The notes under the pieces: model-generated
Told to the model about the DNA's origin: nothing
Databases searched by the model: none
The model's input: only the letters and a program-made list of their open reading frames with translations
Shown: in pieces, positions 32,887 to 44,209 of the stretch
How the letters are laid out: the number at the start of each line of letters is the position of its first letter
Position numbering within the stretch: position 1 is the first letter of the stretch
Source of the DNA: Macrothele yani
Lineage: Eukaryota; Arthropoda; Arachnida; Araneae; Macrothelidae
Length of the DNA: 64,000 bases
Assembly (NCBI GenBank): GCA_039090855.1
Contig: CM076996.1
Coordinates: 52,356,469-52,420,468, forward strand
Direction: 5' to 3'
Translations under genes and position numbers: made by a program

Positions 32887-35800
32887 TCCAGACAGTGGAA
32901 TAACAGAACAAAGAATAATGAATCAAAGAAGGTTTATCATCAGGAACAAGGTATTTACAGAACTGGAATTGCAAAAGATGGAGAAATTGTCAAAAGAAGG
33001 ACGAACACAAAATAAGGACCACGTCGTGGAAAACTTTGTGCTGGTAAATCCAGAAGATCAAGTAGCAGAAAATATTTTACCTGAAGAACAATCCGTGAAA
33101 CAACATGACAACCATGAATTGACACAACAGCAAAATCTCCTGAAAGAGAAAATTTTAATCCATATGATGCAAGGTGAGGAACGACAAAGACTTCCTGTAA
33201 TTCGCCAAATATGAAGCAAACAAGTGAAATATTTGTTAAAAACTGCAAATGATGTCGTGGACAAAATTCCAACTCATACTTTAAAGGAAACAAACCAGCT
33301 CATGTACAGTACAGCTGCCATAGTAACCATGGAACTTGGTTACAAGATGCCAAAGAAGAAAATGCCTGACACTCCTAAGTGGAAAATTCGGCTAGAAAAT
33401 AAAATAAATAAACTACGTAGTGACATTAGTAACTTAAAATGCCTGAAAGATGGGAAGTTTAAAAGTAGAAAAATAAAAGATGGACTATGCAAAAAATACA
33501 ACCTGGAAAGAAAAATAATTGTTGAAATTATGGAAGAATTAAAACAACGAGTAACAGCTACTGCAAAGAAAATTAAAAGATATGACGGACGCATAAAACA
33601 ATACAAAGAAAATGCGCAATTTCGGAATCAGAAACAAGTATTTTATAAATCATTGAGACAAAAGGCAATCCAAATAAACATCAGCCCATGCAAGAAAGAT
33701 GCCTTGACATTTTGGAAAGGAATTTGGGAAAGCCCAGTTGAACATAATAATAATGCCTTGTGGATCAACGATGTTCGTAAATATTTAAAAGGAATACACA
33801 TGGATAATGTGGTGATAACAACTGATATGATTACACAGCAAATAAAGAATGTGAAATCCTGGAGTGCTCCTGGGCCAGATGAATTGCATGGATTTTGGTT
33901 GAAGTATCTTACAAGTCTTCATCAACGAATAGCTGTGCAATTCAATATAATGCTATAGAATTCTGCTACAGAAGATTGGATGACAACAGGTCGCACATTC
34001 CTTATAATGAAAGATCAAGAAAAAGGCAATGAACCTACTAACTATCGTCCAATTACATGCCTCCCAACAACATTCAAACTTTTCACAAGAGTACTAGCAA
34101 GATCAATATATGACTACTTATGGGGAAACAATTTGTACCCAATAGAACAGAAGGGGAACTTCAAAAGGTCAAGAGGCACAAAAGACCAGCTGCTAATTGA
34201 CAAAATGGTACTAAAAAACTCCAAAAAAAAAAGAAAAATGAATTTGAATATGGCATGGATAGATTATAAAAAAGGCCTTTGACTCATTGCCCCACAGCTG
34301 GATTAACACTTGTTTGGAACTGTTTGGAGTTAGCAAAAACATCTGCCGATTCCTCAAAAAAAATATGAAAAACTGGAAAACTGTGTTACATGCATATGGT
34401 GAAGAACTCGGAGAAGTTAATATCAAGAGAGGCATATTTCAAGGGGATTCTTTGTCGCCTACCACATTTCGGACCAACATGGAAAAATAAACCATCTGTT
34501 GTACATGGATGACCTTAAATTGTATGCAAAAAGTTCCCCCAAACTTGAAACATTGCTGCATACAGTGCAAATATTTAGTGATGATATACAGATGGAATTT
34601 GGACTGGAAAAATGTGCAGTACTATCCATGTGCTGGGGAAAAGTCCAGAATATAGATGGAATAGAACTAGAAAATGGTAATATAATGAAATCATTGTCAG
34701 ATAATGAAAATTATAAATACCTTGGAATTCTTGAATCAGATAACATCTCACATACAAAAGTCAAAGGTCTGACTCAGAGTGAGTATATCAAGAGAGTAAG
34801 AAAAATATTGAAATCAAAACTAAATGGTAGAAATACAATCAAAGCCATTAATACATGGGCCATTCCAGTAATTAGATACCCAGCTGGAATAATTGATTGG
34901 ACCCAAAGTGAATTAGAAATACTGGATCGGAAAACTCGAAAGTTATTGAACATGCATCATGCACTCCATCCAAAAAGTGATGTTGACAGATTGTATTTAC
35001 CTCGGAAGATTGGAGGCAGAGGGCTACTACAAGTACAACAAGTAGTAGAGGAAGAAAAATTAGCCTGAATGATTACATCAACAGAAGCAGAGAAAAGCTA
35101 CTTCAGGCAGTGAATAATCAAAATATCTTTAAAACAACAGAAAACAAGGCTGAATACAAGAGGAAACAGTTTGAAAGCAGATTAGACGGCTGGAAGAATA
35201 AGCCACTGCATGGACAATTTCTAAAGAATATTGATGGGAAAAGTGACAACAACTTGACTTGGGCATGGCTGAAATCGGGTTCCATCAAGAAAGAAACAGA
35301 AGGTCTGATTTTTGCTGCACAAGAACAGGCATTGCAAGCAAATGTTATGAAGGCTAAAATCCAGAAAGTCACTGATAATCCAAAGTGTCGACTTTGTCAA
35401 GAAAAAGATGAAACTGTGTCTCATCTAATATGTGAATGTAGCAAAATTGCACAGACAGATTGCAAAGTTAGACATGACAGGGTTGCACAATTGATTCATT
35501 GGTCATTATGCAGAAAGCACAATCTTCTGGCGTCGAAAAACTCATGGGAACACAAGGCTGAGAAAGTCATAGAAAATAATGAAGTCAAGATCTTGTGGGA
35601 TTTCAGAATTCAAACCGATCGACACATAGAACATAATACACCAGACATAACAGTCATAGAAAATCGGAAAGTCTGACTAATTGATATAGCGATCCCTGGA
35701 GATGCCAGAGTCAATGAAAAAGAATTGGAAAAAATGACTAAATATAGAGACCTGGCCATAGAAGTTACCCGGTTATGGACTAAACACACAACGGTAGTCC

Positions 35801-36055
35801 CCATTGTCACCAGGGCACTTGGAACAATGTCAAAAAATTTTATGAATCATTTTGAAAAATTGCAGCTTTCTGATATGCCACCTACAGAACTGCAGAAGAC
35901 AGCTTTACTTGGGGCATCATATATTTTACGCTGATTCTTGACTGATACCTAGGTCTCCGGTGGAAACTCGTATCAGTTCAACAATACCAGTCAATGATAA
36001 TTTGCTGTTTATTTTGTTTGTCAGAGGCTGTGATTTGTATATTTCGAATAAAGAA
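32672..36055 (+). mobile_element. R4/Dong-type site-specific retrotransposon
   Basis: A single degenerate ORF carries an RT and a C-terminal restriction-like endonuclease, with no AP endonuclease. Both ends abut (TAA)n. R4/Dong elements have this architecture, and Dong of Bombyx inserts into TAA repeats (established knowledge). The copy is about 3.4 kb and probably 5'-truncated. Its first 95 bases are an inverted copy of the following sequence (see fold-back). The 3' end is 'atttcgaataaagaa'. Confidence 0.83.
32816..35933 (+). pseudogene. R4/Dong ORF: RT plus restriction-like endonuclease
   Basis: In order: basic region (KWKIRLENKINKLRSDISNL), SWSAPGPDELHGFWLKYL, NYRPITCLPTTFKLFTRVLA, PIEQKGNFKRSRGTKDQLLI, MAWIDYKK-AFDSLPH across a frameshift (34280), RGIFQGDSLSPTTF, and LLYMDDLKLYA (YMDD) at 34500. 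Then PRKIGGRGLLQV, the zinc knuckle CRLCQEKDETVSHLICEC (35390), and the nuclease HNTPDITVIENRKV, a stop, LIDIAIPGDARVNEKE with KYRDL, giving the PD..D core of R2-type nucleases. Stops at 33212, 33956, 34488, 35066 and 35674 and frame changes make it inactive. Confidence 0.85.

Positions 36056-36098
<43 letters not shown>
36056..36098. repeat. (TAA)n microsatellite, 3' side of the R4/Dong element
   Basis: Fourteen uninterrupted AAT/TAA units directly after the element's 3' end. It could include both target sequence and any element-encoded tail. Confidence 0.95.
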
Positions 36099-36890
36099 GT
36101 GTTCTTTATTGAGTCTTTTGGTTGAGCTGGTCACCAAGCTGGCCAGGTCAGGTAATTATTAGAGTTTGGTAATTGTGTGCAAGTTGTCTCATAATTTTGA
36201 AGTGATCTATCTTGCTGTAGGAATGGCACAATGACAAAATAACAGTGTTACCAAAATAGAGGAAGTTTGCAGTCACTAAATATAATCAGTTTTTTTTTAT
36301 GCCCGTGGAATGTTTTTATGGAGAGGGTTGAAAACTTACTTCCCTCTTTGGCAGCATACTAATGCCCATACAGTTATTTATTTGCAGAATCCAAACATTG
36401 AACATGAAAATCAAACTTGATTGATTACTTACATGACTACTATGTTACTTAGAATTTGTGAAAACTAGAGTATCTTGCGGCTGCACTAATTTCTGTGCAC
36501 CAACTTCCCAGACTCATGCTCATACATACATCAACGTGTTGCTGATAGAAGGGAAGTAACCTTTTAGTTGTTCTTGTTTTTTTTTTTCAGTAAAATCAAT
36601 CCAGGACTGTGAAAACCAATTATAATTTAGTTATTGTGAACATTTTCTGTTTTTATCAGTATTCTTATTTTGTCATTGTCACCTTCCATGTACTTTGTTG
36701 TGTTGTAAGATATAACACTATAAAGTATATGTGTACTCCTGTAGAAGTTAAAAACTAGCTTTACTCCTGCTGAGTAGTGAGCCCAATGTGTGTGCAGTCT
36801 CAAGTTCTAAGTAACATGATGCATCAATTTTGGCATTTTACCCTAACTAGTGGTCATAGGTGATAGTTATTTTCTATAGCTGTATCCCCG
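36099..36890. other. AT-rich intron, no feature seen
   Basis: No frames, repeats or inverted ends recognised. Confidence 0.5.
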
Positions 36891-36894
36891 TTAG

Positions 36895-37330
36895 GGACGG
36901 GCGGCTCTTAACTAATTAGGCTCCCAGACAATTTCTCCAATCCTGTTCATCACACAACTTAAAAGTTTCATTCACTTATTCTTTCTGTGTCATATGTATG
37001 TACTTCTAGAATGGTTTCCTATCTTCCCAAAAATCCCATTCTTTTTTTTGTCCACGTTATAGTTCCTAAACTTAGCCTTATTTTGTGGAACCAACTTTGT
37101 CGCTTCATGCATTATAGAGGGAGCAGTATTCATGTTCTGTTACCCTAACTTGCAGCCTCCCTCGACATGCCTCAACTGCTTCTTTACTCTCATAATTCCA
37201 CCAGGCATCACCTTTCATGCTGCTCACCATTGCTGTACTGCAGATCTGTTGAGCCATTTTAACAGCCCAGTTCTTAAAACATTCCCACTTTTTTCTTTTT
37301 CTTTTTGGCATCAGCATCATATGCATTCAA
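36895..37330 (-). pseudogene. LINE linker relic (between endonuclease and RT)
   Basis: The minus strand from 37326 reads KKWECFKNWAVKMAQQICST, then DAWWNYESKEAVEACRGRLQ and a decayed tail (KKEWDFWEDRK). The WWNxExKEAV box followed by a basic helix is typical of the spacer between endonuclease and RT in AP-endonuclease LINEs. No RT motif remains nearby. Confidence 0.4.
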
Positions 37331-37896
37331 CTGTTTCTTTCATTCACTGAGCAACTGCAGAGTAATGCTGATGTTCAGCAGGAAGCCTTTCAACTTTTAT
37401 TTCTTCTTCAATGCAGGCATAGTTATATTTTTCTTTGTTTAACCTGCATCAAATTTCACTAGTTACTTTTAAAGGTAGCAATCAGACATAACATCAGCAA
37501 TTCTCATCACACAGCAGTCAAAAATTAAATGTTTCAGTCACTGATCATAGAAATAAAATGTATTGCCATTTTCTGCCCCAAAGTATAATTCTTTTATATG
37601 TATGTGTTAAAGTAGTGGTTTAAAACTGTATTAGATGCACATAACCCATTCTTAATGCAAAATTCTCTATTAATCTTTTACCACCATCATTCACACTAGT
37701 GTCATTAAACTTACCCAGTGTGTTCTCAGATATCTCATTCAGACACCTACACTAACATTGAAACATGGTTTGTACACATCCTGGAATTCCATGTTGTCCT
37801 GGAAATGTCCTAAAATTCTGTTACATGTCCTGTAATAAAGTATACATAATATCTAAGGTATTTTACATGATATTGTCAAAGTATTTCGCACGTTGT
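37331..37896. other. Intron with no feature seen
   Basis: AT-rich; near 37780 short 'tcctgga' words resemble those at 23500 and 61030, but no unit is defined. Confidence 0.4.
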
Positions 37897-38009
37897 TTGC
37901 TCTGTGAACACTATAATTCGTGCATGAATACTAGTATTAAAAGAAATCCGTCTTGTTGCACGATGATATTTATTCAGCTAAAAACGAAATCTATATACAG
38001 TTTAAAAAA

Positions 38010-38054
38010 CACATGAGCACTTTCAGTGTCACATTGACACCTTCATCAGATGTG
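38010..38054 (-). ncRNA. Hammerhead-like ribozyme motif, left copy
   Basis: Minus strand: CACAT (stem I), CTGATGA, one extra A, GGTGTC-AATGT-GACACT (stem II with a terminal G-U), GAAA, GTGC (minimal stem III of one G-C pair plus the conserved A-U), TC as cleavage step, ATGTG (stem I). Minimal type I hammerheads are known from Penelope-like elements. The extra base before stem II and tiny stem III leave activity unproven. Confidence 0.65.
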
Positions 38055-38187
38055 ATTTCACCATGTGGTTACATGCTGGTCTTAAGTACGTGGAGTAGAT
38101 GCATCATGGGAAAGGTAATGTCAATGTCACATGATATACCAGATAAGAAGACAATAATAATAAAAAAACATAATTAGCCAATGAAGA

Positions 38188-38600
38188 TCATTTAACAGAA
38201 ACAATTGCTATTGTGCTGTCCTTCCCAACAAGATTGCTCCAAGGTTCAGGTATAACATAAGGATAATAGTCATTACAGCAACATGTATTATAAGCCGAAA
38301 TATAGAGGCTTTCTGTAAATAACAAGGAATAAACAGAGTTGGGTGTGTTTATGATCTTAGCGTTGTCCCAGTCTGGGATGGAATTTCCAGCACTTATGGT
38401 TCTTGCAAAAGAGGTGCTTTGGTGATTCATTTTTAGATCATATCTGTGTTCATTTAATCTCAAATCCAAATTTCTTTTGGTAGAACCCACATAATGATTA
38501 TTTAGTTCACCAGAGATAGTGTCGAGCATAGGAATAACATACACACCCCATTTTTTCCCTTTGTCAATTTTGTCACGATCGTTGCGGATAATGGTATATA
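38188..38600 (-). pseudogene. Penelope-like GIY-YIG endonuclease, left copy
   Basis: Reads GKKWGVYVIPMLDTISGELN, then HYVGSTKRNLDLRLNEHRYD and SYISAYNT..CNDYYPYV. GVY...YVGST, the following Arg (LRLNEH) and an acidic residue are the GIY-YIG core that nicks target DNA for Penelope priming. The 118-residue frame from 38544 is intact, but the join to the RT is broken near 38600 (stop after KIQFGI). Confidence 0.82.
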
Positions 38601-38610
38601 GATTGCATGA

Positions 38611-39657
38611 TCATATTCCAAATTGTATTTTATGACAAGAACATATGTTGGTAAGGAGGTTTACAATATGTGGATTAAAATCAACAGATCCAACATACTT
38701 TTTAGGCACTTGTTCACTAATTAAAGCAGTTGACATAGAAAATCGTACTTTATTGTGCACCCCCTTAACAACGTTGTCCGGGTAACCATGGTTTTTAGCG
38801 AGGGATGATATCCATTGTAGTTCTTGAGCTCTGGCAAAATGGCTAGAGGAATGTGAATATGCTCTTCTAACTAGGAAGTGCAGAGCAGAAATTTTATGCT
38901 GAAAAATGTGAGCAGAATTGTACGAACTTAGAGTGGGTGTGGAAGTAGGTTTTCGATAAACGGCAAAAGACAGGGAATTGTCAGAAGGGTTACGAGTAAT
39001 TTGAAAATCAAGATAAGGTAAGACAAAATTATTTTCAAGTTCTATCGTGTGTTTGATGGAGGGGTATTGGGCAGACATAGCGTTGACAAACTGATGTAAC
39101 TGATTTATGGTATATGGCCAAATTACCAAGATGTCATCAACGTAACGGATATAGAGACTAGGTTTTTGTGGGAATTCTTGTATGACTTTATTTTCAATAT
39201 GCTGTAGAATAATTTCTGCTAAGACTGCAGATAAAGGTGAACCCATGGCTGTCCCGTCGGTTTGTTGGTAAAAAATGTTCTGAAATTTGAAAAATGAACG
39301 CTTTTTAATGAGATGAAGAGCATTCATTATGAAAGCAATATCATTGGCAGGAATGTCAGAATCAATGAGCAAAGCCTGAATCAACTGAAATGTAGCTTCC
39401 ATAGGTACATTTGTGTATAACGAAACTACATCTAGGGACGCCAAAAAATAAGAATTTGGTAGTGGCTGAATTAACTTTAACCTATCAATAGCTTGTGTGG
39501 TGCTCTTTATTGAGTAGGAAGAATTCACAGTAAATTTGGTGAGATAACTTGCCAAAGCTTTTTCCAAAGATCGGGTGGGGGCAATGTAACCTGATACAAG
39601 AGGGCGAATAGGGTACCCTTCCTTGTGTAGTTTTAATCTACCAAATAAATCAGGCAC
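38611..39657 (-). pseudogene. Penelope-like reverse transcriptase, left copy
   Basis: A long intact stretch: MPDLFGRLKLHKEGYPIRPL, VSGYIAPTRSLEKALASYL, SLDVVSLYTNVPMEATFQL, QQTDGTAMGSPLSAVLAEII, YIRYVDDILVIWPYT (YVDD), FVLPYLDFQITRNPSDNSL and RRAYSHSSSHFARAQELQW. The order is that of Penelope-clade RTs, related to telomerase. Its start is really further upstream, in frame-shifted sequence to about 40010. Confidence 0.88.
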
Positions 39658-40127
39658 ATGGCAGCCGGGGGTGGATTGAAGGCTTTTGAAAAGGAGTCCG
39701 GAGGAGCTGGAGAGTTCTTAAGGCGGCTTAAAGCACTAACAGTAGCCCTGGTGGGGTCTCGTTCCACTATTACATGAGAGACACTAGAAATGGCATTGTG
39801 CATTTTTTGAATATAATCACTTTGATTTAAAATCACAACTTGACTAGTTTTATCAGCTAAAAGAATGGCAATATCTGGGTCCTTTTTCAGTTCAATCAGC
39901 TGCTGCATTTCCTCATGAAGCTGGCATTCTTTGGTGGTTTTACACCGTCTTGGATTGTGTTTGTTAAGAGACCTTGCAATTTTCATTCTTGCGAAGTTCC
40001 TATTTTCTATTGGAAGATAGGAACGAGACCCCACCAGGGTTACTGTTAGTGCTTTAAGCCGCCTTAAGAACTCTTCAGCTCCTCCGGACTCCTTTTCAAA
40101 AGCCTTCAATCCACCCCCGGCTGCCAT

Positions 40128-41035
40128 GTGCCTGATTTATTTGGTAGATTAAAACTACACAAGGAAGGGTACCCTATTCGCCCTCTTGTATCAGGTTACA
40201 TTGCCCCCACCCGACCTTTGGAAAAAGCTTTGGCAAGTTATCTCACCAAATTTACTGTGAATTCTTCCCACTCAATAAAGAGCACCACACAAGCTATTGA
40301 TAGGTTAAAGTTAATTCAGTCACTACCAAATTCCTATTTTTTGGCGTCCCTAGATGTAGTTTCGTTATACACGAATGTACCTATGGAAGCTACATTTCAG
40401 TTGATTCAGGCTTTGCTCATTGATTCTGACATTCCTGTCAATGATATTGCTTTCATAATGAATGCTCTTCATCTCATTAAAAAGCATTCATTTTTCAAAT
40501 TTCAGAACTTTTTTTACCAACAAACCGACGGGACAGCCATGGGTTCACCTTTATCCGCAGTCTTAGCAGAAATTCTTCTACGGCATATTGAAAATAAAGT
40601 CATACAAGAATTCCCACAAAAACCTAGTCTCTATATCCGTTACGTTGATGACATCTTGGTAATTTGGCCATATACCATAAATCAGTTACATCAGTTTGTC
40701 AACGCTATGTCTGCTCAATACCCTCCATCAAACTCACGATAGAACTTGAAAATAATTTCGTCTTACCTTATCTTGATTTTCAAATTACTCGTAACCCTTC
40801 TGACAATTCCCTGTCTTTTGCCGTTTATCGAAAACCTACTTCCACACCCTCTCTAATTCCGTACAATTCTGCTCACATTTTTCAGCATAAAATTTCTGCT
40901 CTGCACTTCCTATTTAGAAGAGCATATTCACATTCCTCTAGCCATTTTGCCAGAGCTCAAGAACTACAATGGATATCATCCCTCGCTAAAAACCATGGTT
41001 ACACCCGGACAACGTTGTTAAGGGGTGCACAATAA
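40128..41035 (+). pseudogene. Penelope-like reverse transcriptase, right copy
   Basis: Same motifs as the left copy: SLDVVSLYTNVPMEATFQL, QQTDGTAMGSPLSAVLAEIL and YIRYVDDILVIWPYT. A frameshift at about 40730 (YPPSNSR against YPSIKLTIELE) moves the rest to another frame, ending at 41035 with another break. Otherwise complete through the thumb. Confidence 0.87.
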
Positions 41036-41163
41036 AGTACGATTTTCTATGTCAACTGCTTTAATTAGTGAGCAAGTGCCTAAAAAGTATGTTGGATCTG
41101 TTGATTTTAATCCACATATTGTAAACCTCCTTACCAACATATGTTCTCGTCATAAAATACAAT

Positions 41164-41565
41164 TTGGAATACGATCGTGACAAAATTGACAAAGGGAAAA
41201 AATGGGGTGTGTATGTTATTCCTATGCTCGACACTATCTCTGGTGAACTAAATAATCATTATGTGGGTTCTACCAAAAGAAATTTGGATTTGAGATTAAA
41301 TGAACACAGATATGATCTAAAAATGAATCACCAAAGCACCTCTTTTGCAAGAACCATAAGTGCTGGAAATTCCATCCCAGACTGGGACAACACTAAGATC
41401 ATAAACACACCTAACTCTGTTTATTCCTTGTTATTTACAGAAAGCCTCTATATTTCGGCTTATAATACACGTTGCTGTAATGACTATTATCCTTATGTTT
41501 TACCTGAACCTTGGAGCAATCTTGTTGGGAAGGACAGCACAATAGCAATTGTTTCTGTTAAATGA
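41164..41565 (+). pseudogene. Penelope-like GIY-YIG endonuclease, right copy
   Basis: Reads WGVYVIPMLDTISGELNNHY, VGSTKRNLDLRLNEH and IISTP-like linker to PEPWSNLVGKDSTIAIVSVK. It is separated from the RT by frame breaks at 41035-41164. The nuclease frame itself is open for 133 residues. Confidence 0.82.
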
Positions 41566-41701
41566 TCTTCATTGGCTAATTATGTTTTTTTTTAATTATT
41601 ATTGTCTTCTTATCTGGTATATCATGTGACATTGACATTACCTTTCCCATGATGCATCTACTCCACGTACTTAAGACCAGCATGTAACCACATGGTGAAA
41701 T

Positions 41702-41746
41702 CACATCTGATGAAGGTGTCAATGTGACACCGAAAGTGCTCATGTG
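41702..41746 (+). ncRNA. Hammerhead-like ribozyme motif, right copy
   Basis: CACAT, CTGATGA, A, GGTGTC-AATGT-GACACC (six perfect pairs), GAAA, GTGC, TC, ATGTG. Stem I CACAT/ATGTG is perfect and can extend with A-T pairs. The motif lies in the 3' non-coding end of the element, as in known Penelope-like hammerheads, where it would process tandem transcripts. The left copy has one compensable change in stem II. Confidence 0.7.
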
Positions 41747-41835
41747 TTTTTTAAACTGTATATAGATTTCGTTTTTTAGCTGAATAAATATCATCGTGCA
41801 ACAAGACGGATTTCTTTTAATACTTGCTCTGTGAA

Positions 41836-42542
41836 GCACGTGCTCCTGGCCCAAGAAGAGGTCCCTTCATTACGGACCTTTGGTTAGTTATAAAAACATT
41901 TTTGCAGAAATAAAACAGTTAGGTTATATATTTTCAGTTCCACATTCATTCATTCGCACAATCAAACGTTTGAAATTTACTATTAATTAAAAGTTTTAGT
42001 AGAAAGAGTTATACTCATCGGGTCAGGAGACGTCTCACAAGGGGTTCGTTGTTACGGCGAGCGTTTTCAGCGGTGCTTAACCGCCATCTTCTGGCCACTG
42101 CTCCTACACGCGGGTTCCTCGCGTGTGTGTAGTTTTGGAGTTCCATGTCGGGAATCGATGGGAAGGTTTGCTGCTTGTATGTGTTAGGTGATTTGTTTTC
42201 AATGTGTCGCCATCTATTGGATGAGTTGGTAGGTATCAGTCGTAAGTATAATTCTATTGTGTGTCTGTATGTGTTAGGTGATTTATTATTTATGTTTAAA
42301 ACACAGTGTTGGTTAAGTGCAGTTTTTTCTTCTTTTTTTGTTCCAGTTTTTTATATGTTGATGTAGTCTTTTTATTCTATTTTTTTGTGCTGCCAATGTA
42401 TGAAATGTGGTCTTCAGAACTCTGCGAAACAATAGGAATTTCATATACGCCTGCTGATTGTAGCATATTATTGTTACTTTTTTCTTTATAATTAAGTCAC
42501 CAATATTCTGAACTGAATGTCCAAAAATAATGTTGTGTTTCT
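41836..42542. other. Spacer with a short direct repeat
   Basis: No gene. 'tgtatgtgttaggtgattt' occurs at 42177 and 42267. 42030-42130 is locally GC-rich ('acgcgggttcctcgcgtgt', a small palindrome). It may contain the 3' end of the relic at 42543-43740. Confidence 0.4.
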
Positions 42543-43740
42543 TCATTAATCTTTAAAAATTTCCACTTAGTTCTCTAATAAAAGAGAAAGAACCTGAAAA
42601 TTTGTATTTCTTTTTTGGGATGTTTTGTCTAGACTCATTTAATTTCTTCTTGTATTCAAAAATCAACTTTTTAACAGTTTTTGTGTCATATCCAAATTGT
42701 TTGGTTGTGTTAATAATCCATTGGATTTCTTCTTCTCTGTATTTTCTATTTGAGGAATGTGTGAAGGCTCTTTTCACCCAATTCCTAATACCATTTACTT
42801 TATGAGTTTTTGGGTGTTCAGATTGATATGAGATCATTATAGGTACATAGGTTGGTTTTCTAAAAACTCTGTATTCAAAATTTAAGTCTTTTTTTTATTA
42901 TTTCTATATCTAAGAAGGAAATTTTTTCATTTTGTTCAAATTCTAAAGTGAATTCAATCTCTGGGTAACAAGCGGTAAATTTATTCTTCTATATTTCAAG
43001 TTCTTCTTGTTTTAATTTAGATAATATAAAAATGTTGTCGACGTATTTACAATAAATGATGGGTGGGTTTGGTAGTTTTTTAATAATTTTGTTTTCTATA
43101 TCACTCATGATTATTTCTGAAAATAAAGAAGGTAATGGGGATCCCATTGGAGCTCCTACTTCTTGCCTGAAGATTTTTTGTCAAACTCAAAGTAATTGTT
43201 ATTAGAAATATAGGATAAAATGTTAAAATAACTCTTGTAATTGTGTATTATTAAAGTGAGATTTATTTTTTAACTCTTTAATGATAATGTCTATGGCTTT
43301 TGGTACAGGGGTACTTGGGAATAATGATTTAACATCTAAACTTGCCATAAACATACCAGATAGTGAAATATTAATATATTTTATTTTCTCAATGAACTCT
43401 AAACTGTTTTTTAAACGGTATTCATTATTCATGAAAAAGGGGGCCAAAACTTTGTATAATTTCCTTTCTAGATTTATTAGTGGGGACTTTGATTTTGGAA
43501 CAATAACTCTAAATGGTCTATCGGGTTTATGGGTTTTTATTTTCCCAAAAATACTTGGAACTACTGTACCTACTGGTGGATAGGCTTTGGTAATTTCTGA
43601 AGGTAGTGAACTATGATTTCTTATTTTTGCTAAAAAGTTTATCTGAGAGTCCACAGAGTCTTTTTTAATTATCTGACATTTTAATTCCTCAATAGCTGTG
43701 TTCATTTTAACAACATATTCACTTTTATCTAGCATTATTA
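42543..43740 (-). pseudogene. Divergent Penelope-like reverse transcriptase relic
   Basis: From 43735: MLDKSEYVVKMNTAIEELKC, GKIKTHKPDRPFRVIVPKSK, FMASLDVKSLFPSTPVPKAI, then in another frame GAPMGSPLPSLFSEIIMSDI, YCKYVDNIFI (YVDN, normally YVDD), and finally RNWVKRAFTHSSNRKYREEE. The motif order matches Penelope RTs, but the protein differs strongly from the neighbouring pair, so it is another family. The second catalytic Asp of YxDD is N, and frames break near 43190 and 42890. No endonuclease is identified. Confidence 0.75.
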
Positions 43741-44209
43741 ACTGATTTGATTTATCAATCAGTTAATAGTTTGAAATAACAAAGTGATTTAACAGGAAGA
43801 TTATATAATATCACTTAACTTAGAATGACAAAATGAAGTGGCAGCTTAATTGTGAAACAAATTTTCACTGTCTTCTGAAAACTGACAGTAAAGACATCAC
43901 ATGATAGTAGAAAACTTAAATTAGTTTGATAAAATTTGTGCTTCAGTGGATTAAAGAATTTTGCAAGTACTTACTTAAAAGAAAACACTTCATCTTATTT
44001 TATAATATGCTCACTTGATGTTAAAACCTCATTTGTGGTGGATGCTTTGCTAATTTGACATGATAAAATTGTCTGTGACTTGTTTATTTAATGTTATATT
44101 TAACTAATTGTAATGTATAATCTTGTACAGAAAATAACAGTGAGCACATTGTTTACTGTGTTCTTATTTTGTGCTATATTATGTTATTTTTATTTTTTTT
44201 TATTTGTAG
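43741..44209. other. Intron end upstream of Sbf exon B
   Basis: AT-rich and featureless until the T-rich tract and AG at 44190-44209. Confidence 0.5.

Larger units (their letters stand above)
37935..40016 (-). mobile_element. Penelope-like element, left copy
   Basis: The minus strand holds an RT (about 38611-40010) and a GIY-YIG endonuclease (38188-38600), then a 3' non-coding end with a hammerhead-like motif at 38010-38054. It is 5'-truncated at the junction. The upstream protein part (KDPDIAILLADKTSQVVILN) is longer here than in the right copy. Confidence 0.85.
40021..41823 (+). mobile_element. Penelope-like element, right copy
   Basis: The plus-strand copy starts abruptly at ERDPTR (40021) and ends at the complement of the left copy's 3' end (cggatttcttttaatac). 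It is nearly identical to the left copy, so the pair is either young or one rearranged insertion. The junction has an 8-bp inverted pair gttcctat/ataggaac (39996-40003, 40017-40024). Confidence 0.85.
37897..41835. mobile_element. Head-to-head pair of Penelope-like elements
   Basis: TTGCTCTGTGAA occurs at 37897-37908 and 41824-41835, bracketing two near-identical Penelope-like copies in opposite orientation that meet near 40020. Both end outward with 'attaaaagaaatccgtcttg' or its complement. The left side has 26 extra bases between the direct repeat and the element. The shared flanking repeat suggests one integration event producing both arms. Penelope-like elements often show complex or inverted copies. 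Confidence 0.78.
11980..44209 (+). other. Sbf: Sbf intron of 32.2 kb packed with transposons
   Basis: The intron runs from donor gtaagt at 11980 to acceptor 'tttgtag' ending at 44209. Phase 2 is kept on both sides. It holds the RTE, CACTA-like, mariner, array-ended, R4/Dong and Penelope insertions listed separately. The part 11980-12690 holds only AT-rich sequence with long T-runs and an imperfect duplication around 'tatttttcaataaagttctt' (12100, 12215). Confidence 0.8.

Noticed and set aside
33212..35676. In-frame TGA codons in the R4/Dong ORF as recoding
   Set aside because: TAG, TAA and frameshifts also occur; ordinary decay explains all.
39633..40127. 164-residue minus-strand frame across the Penelope-like junction
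   Set aside because: Its first part is the antisense of the right copy; it is a chimera created by the inverted junction.
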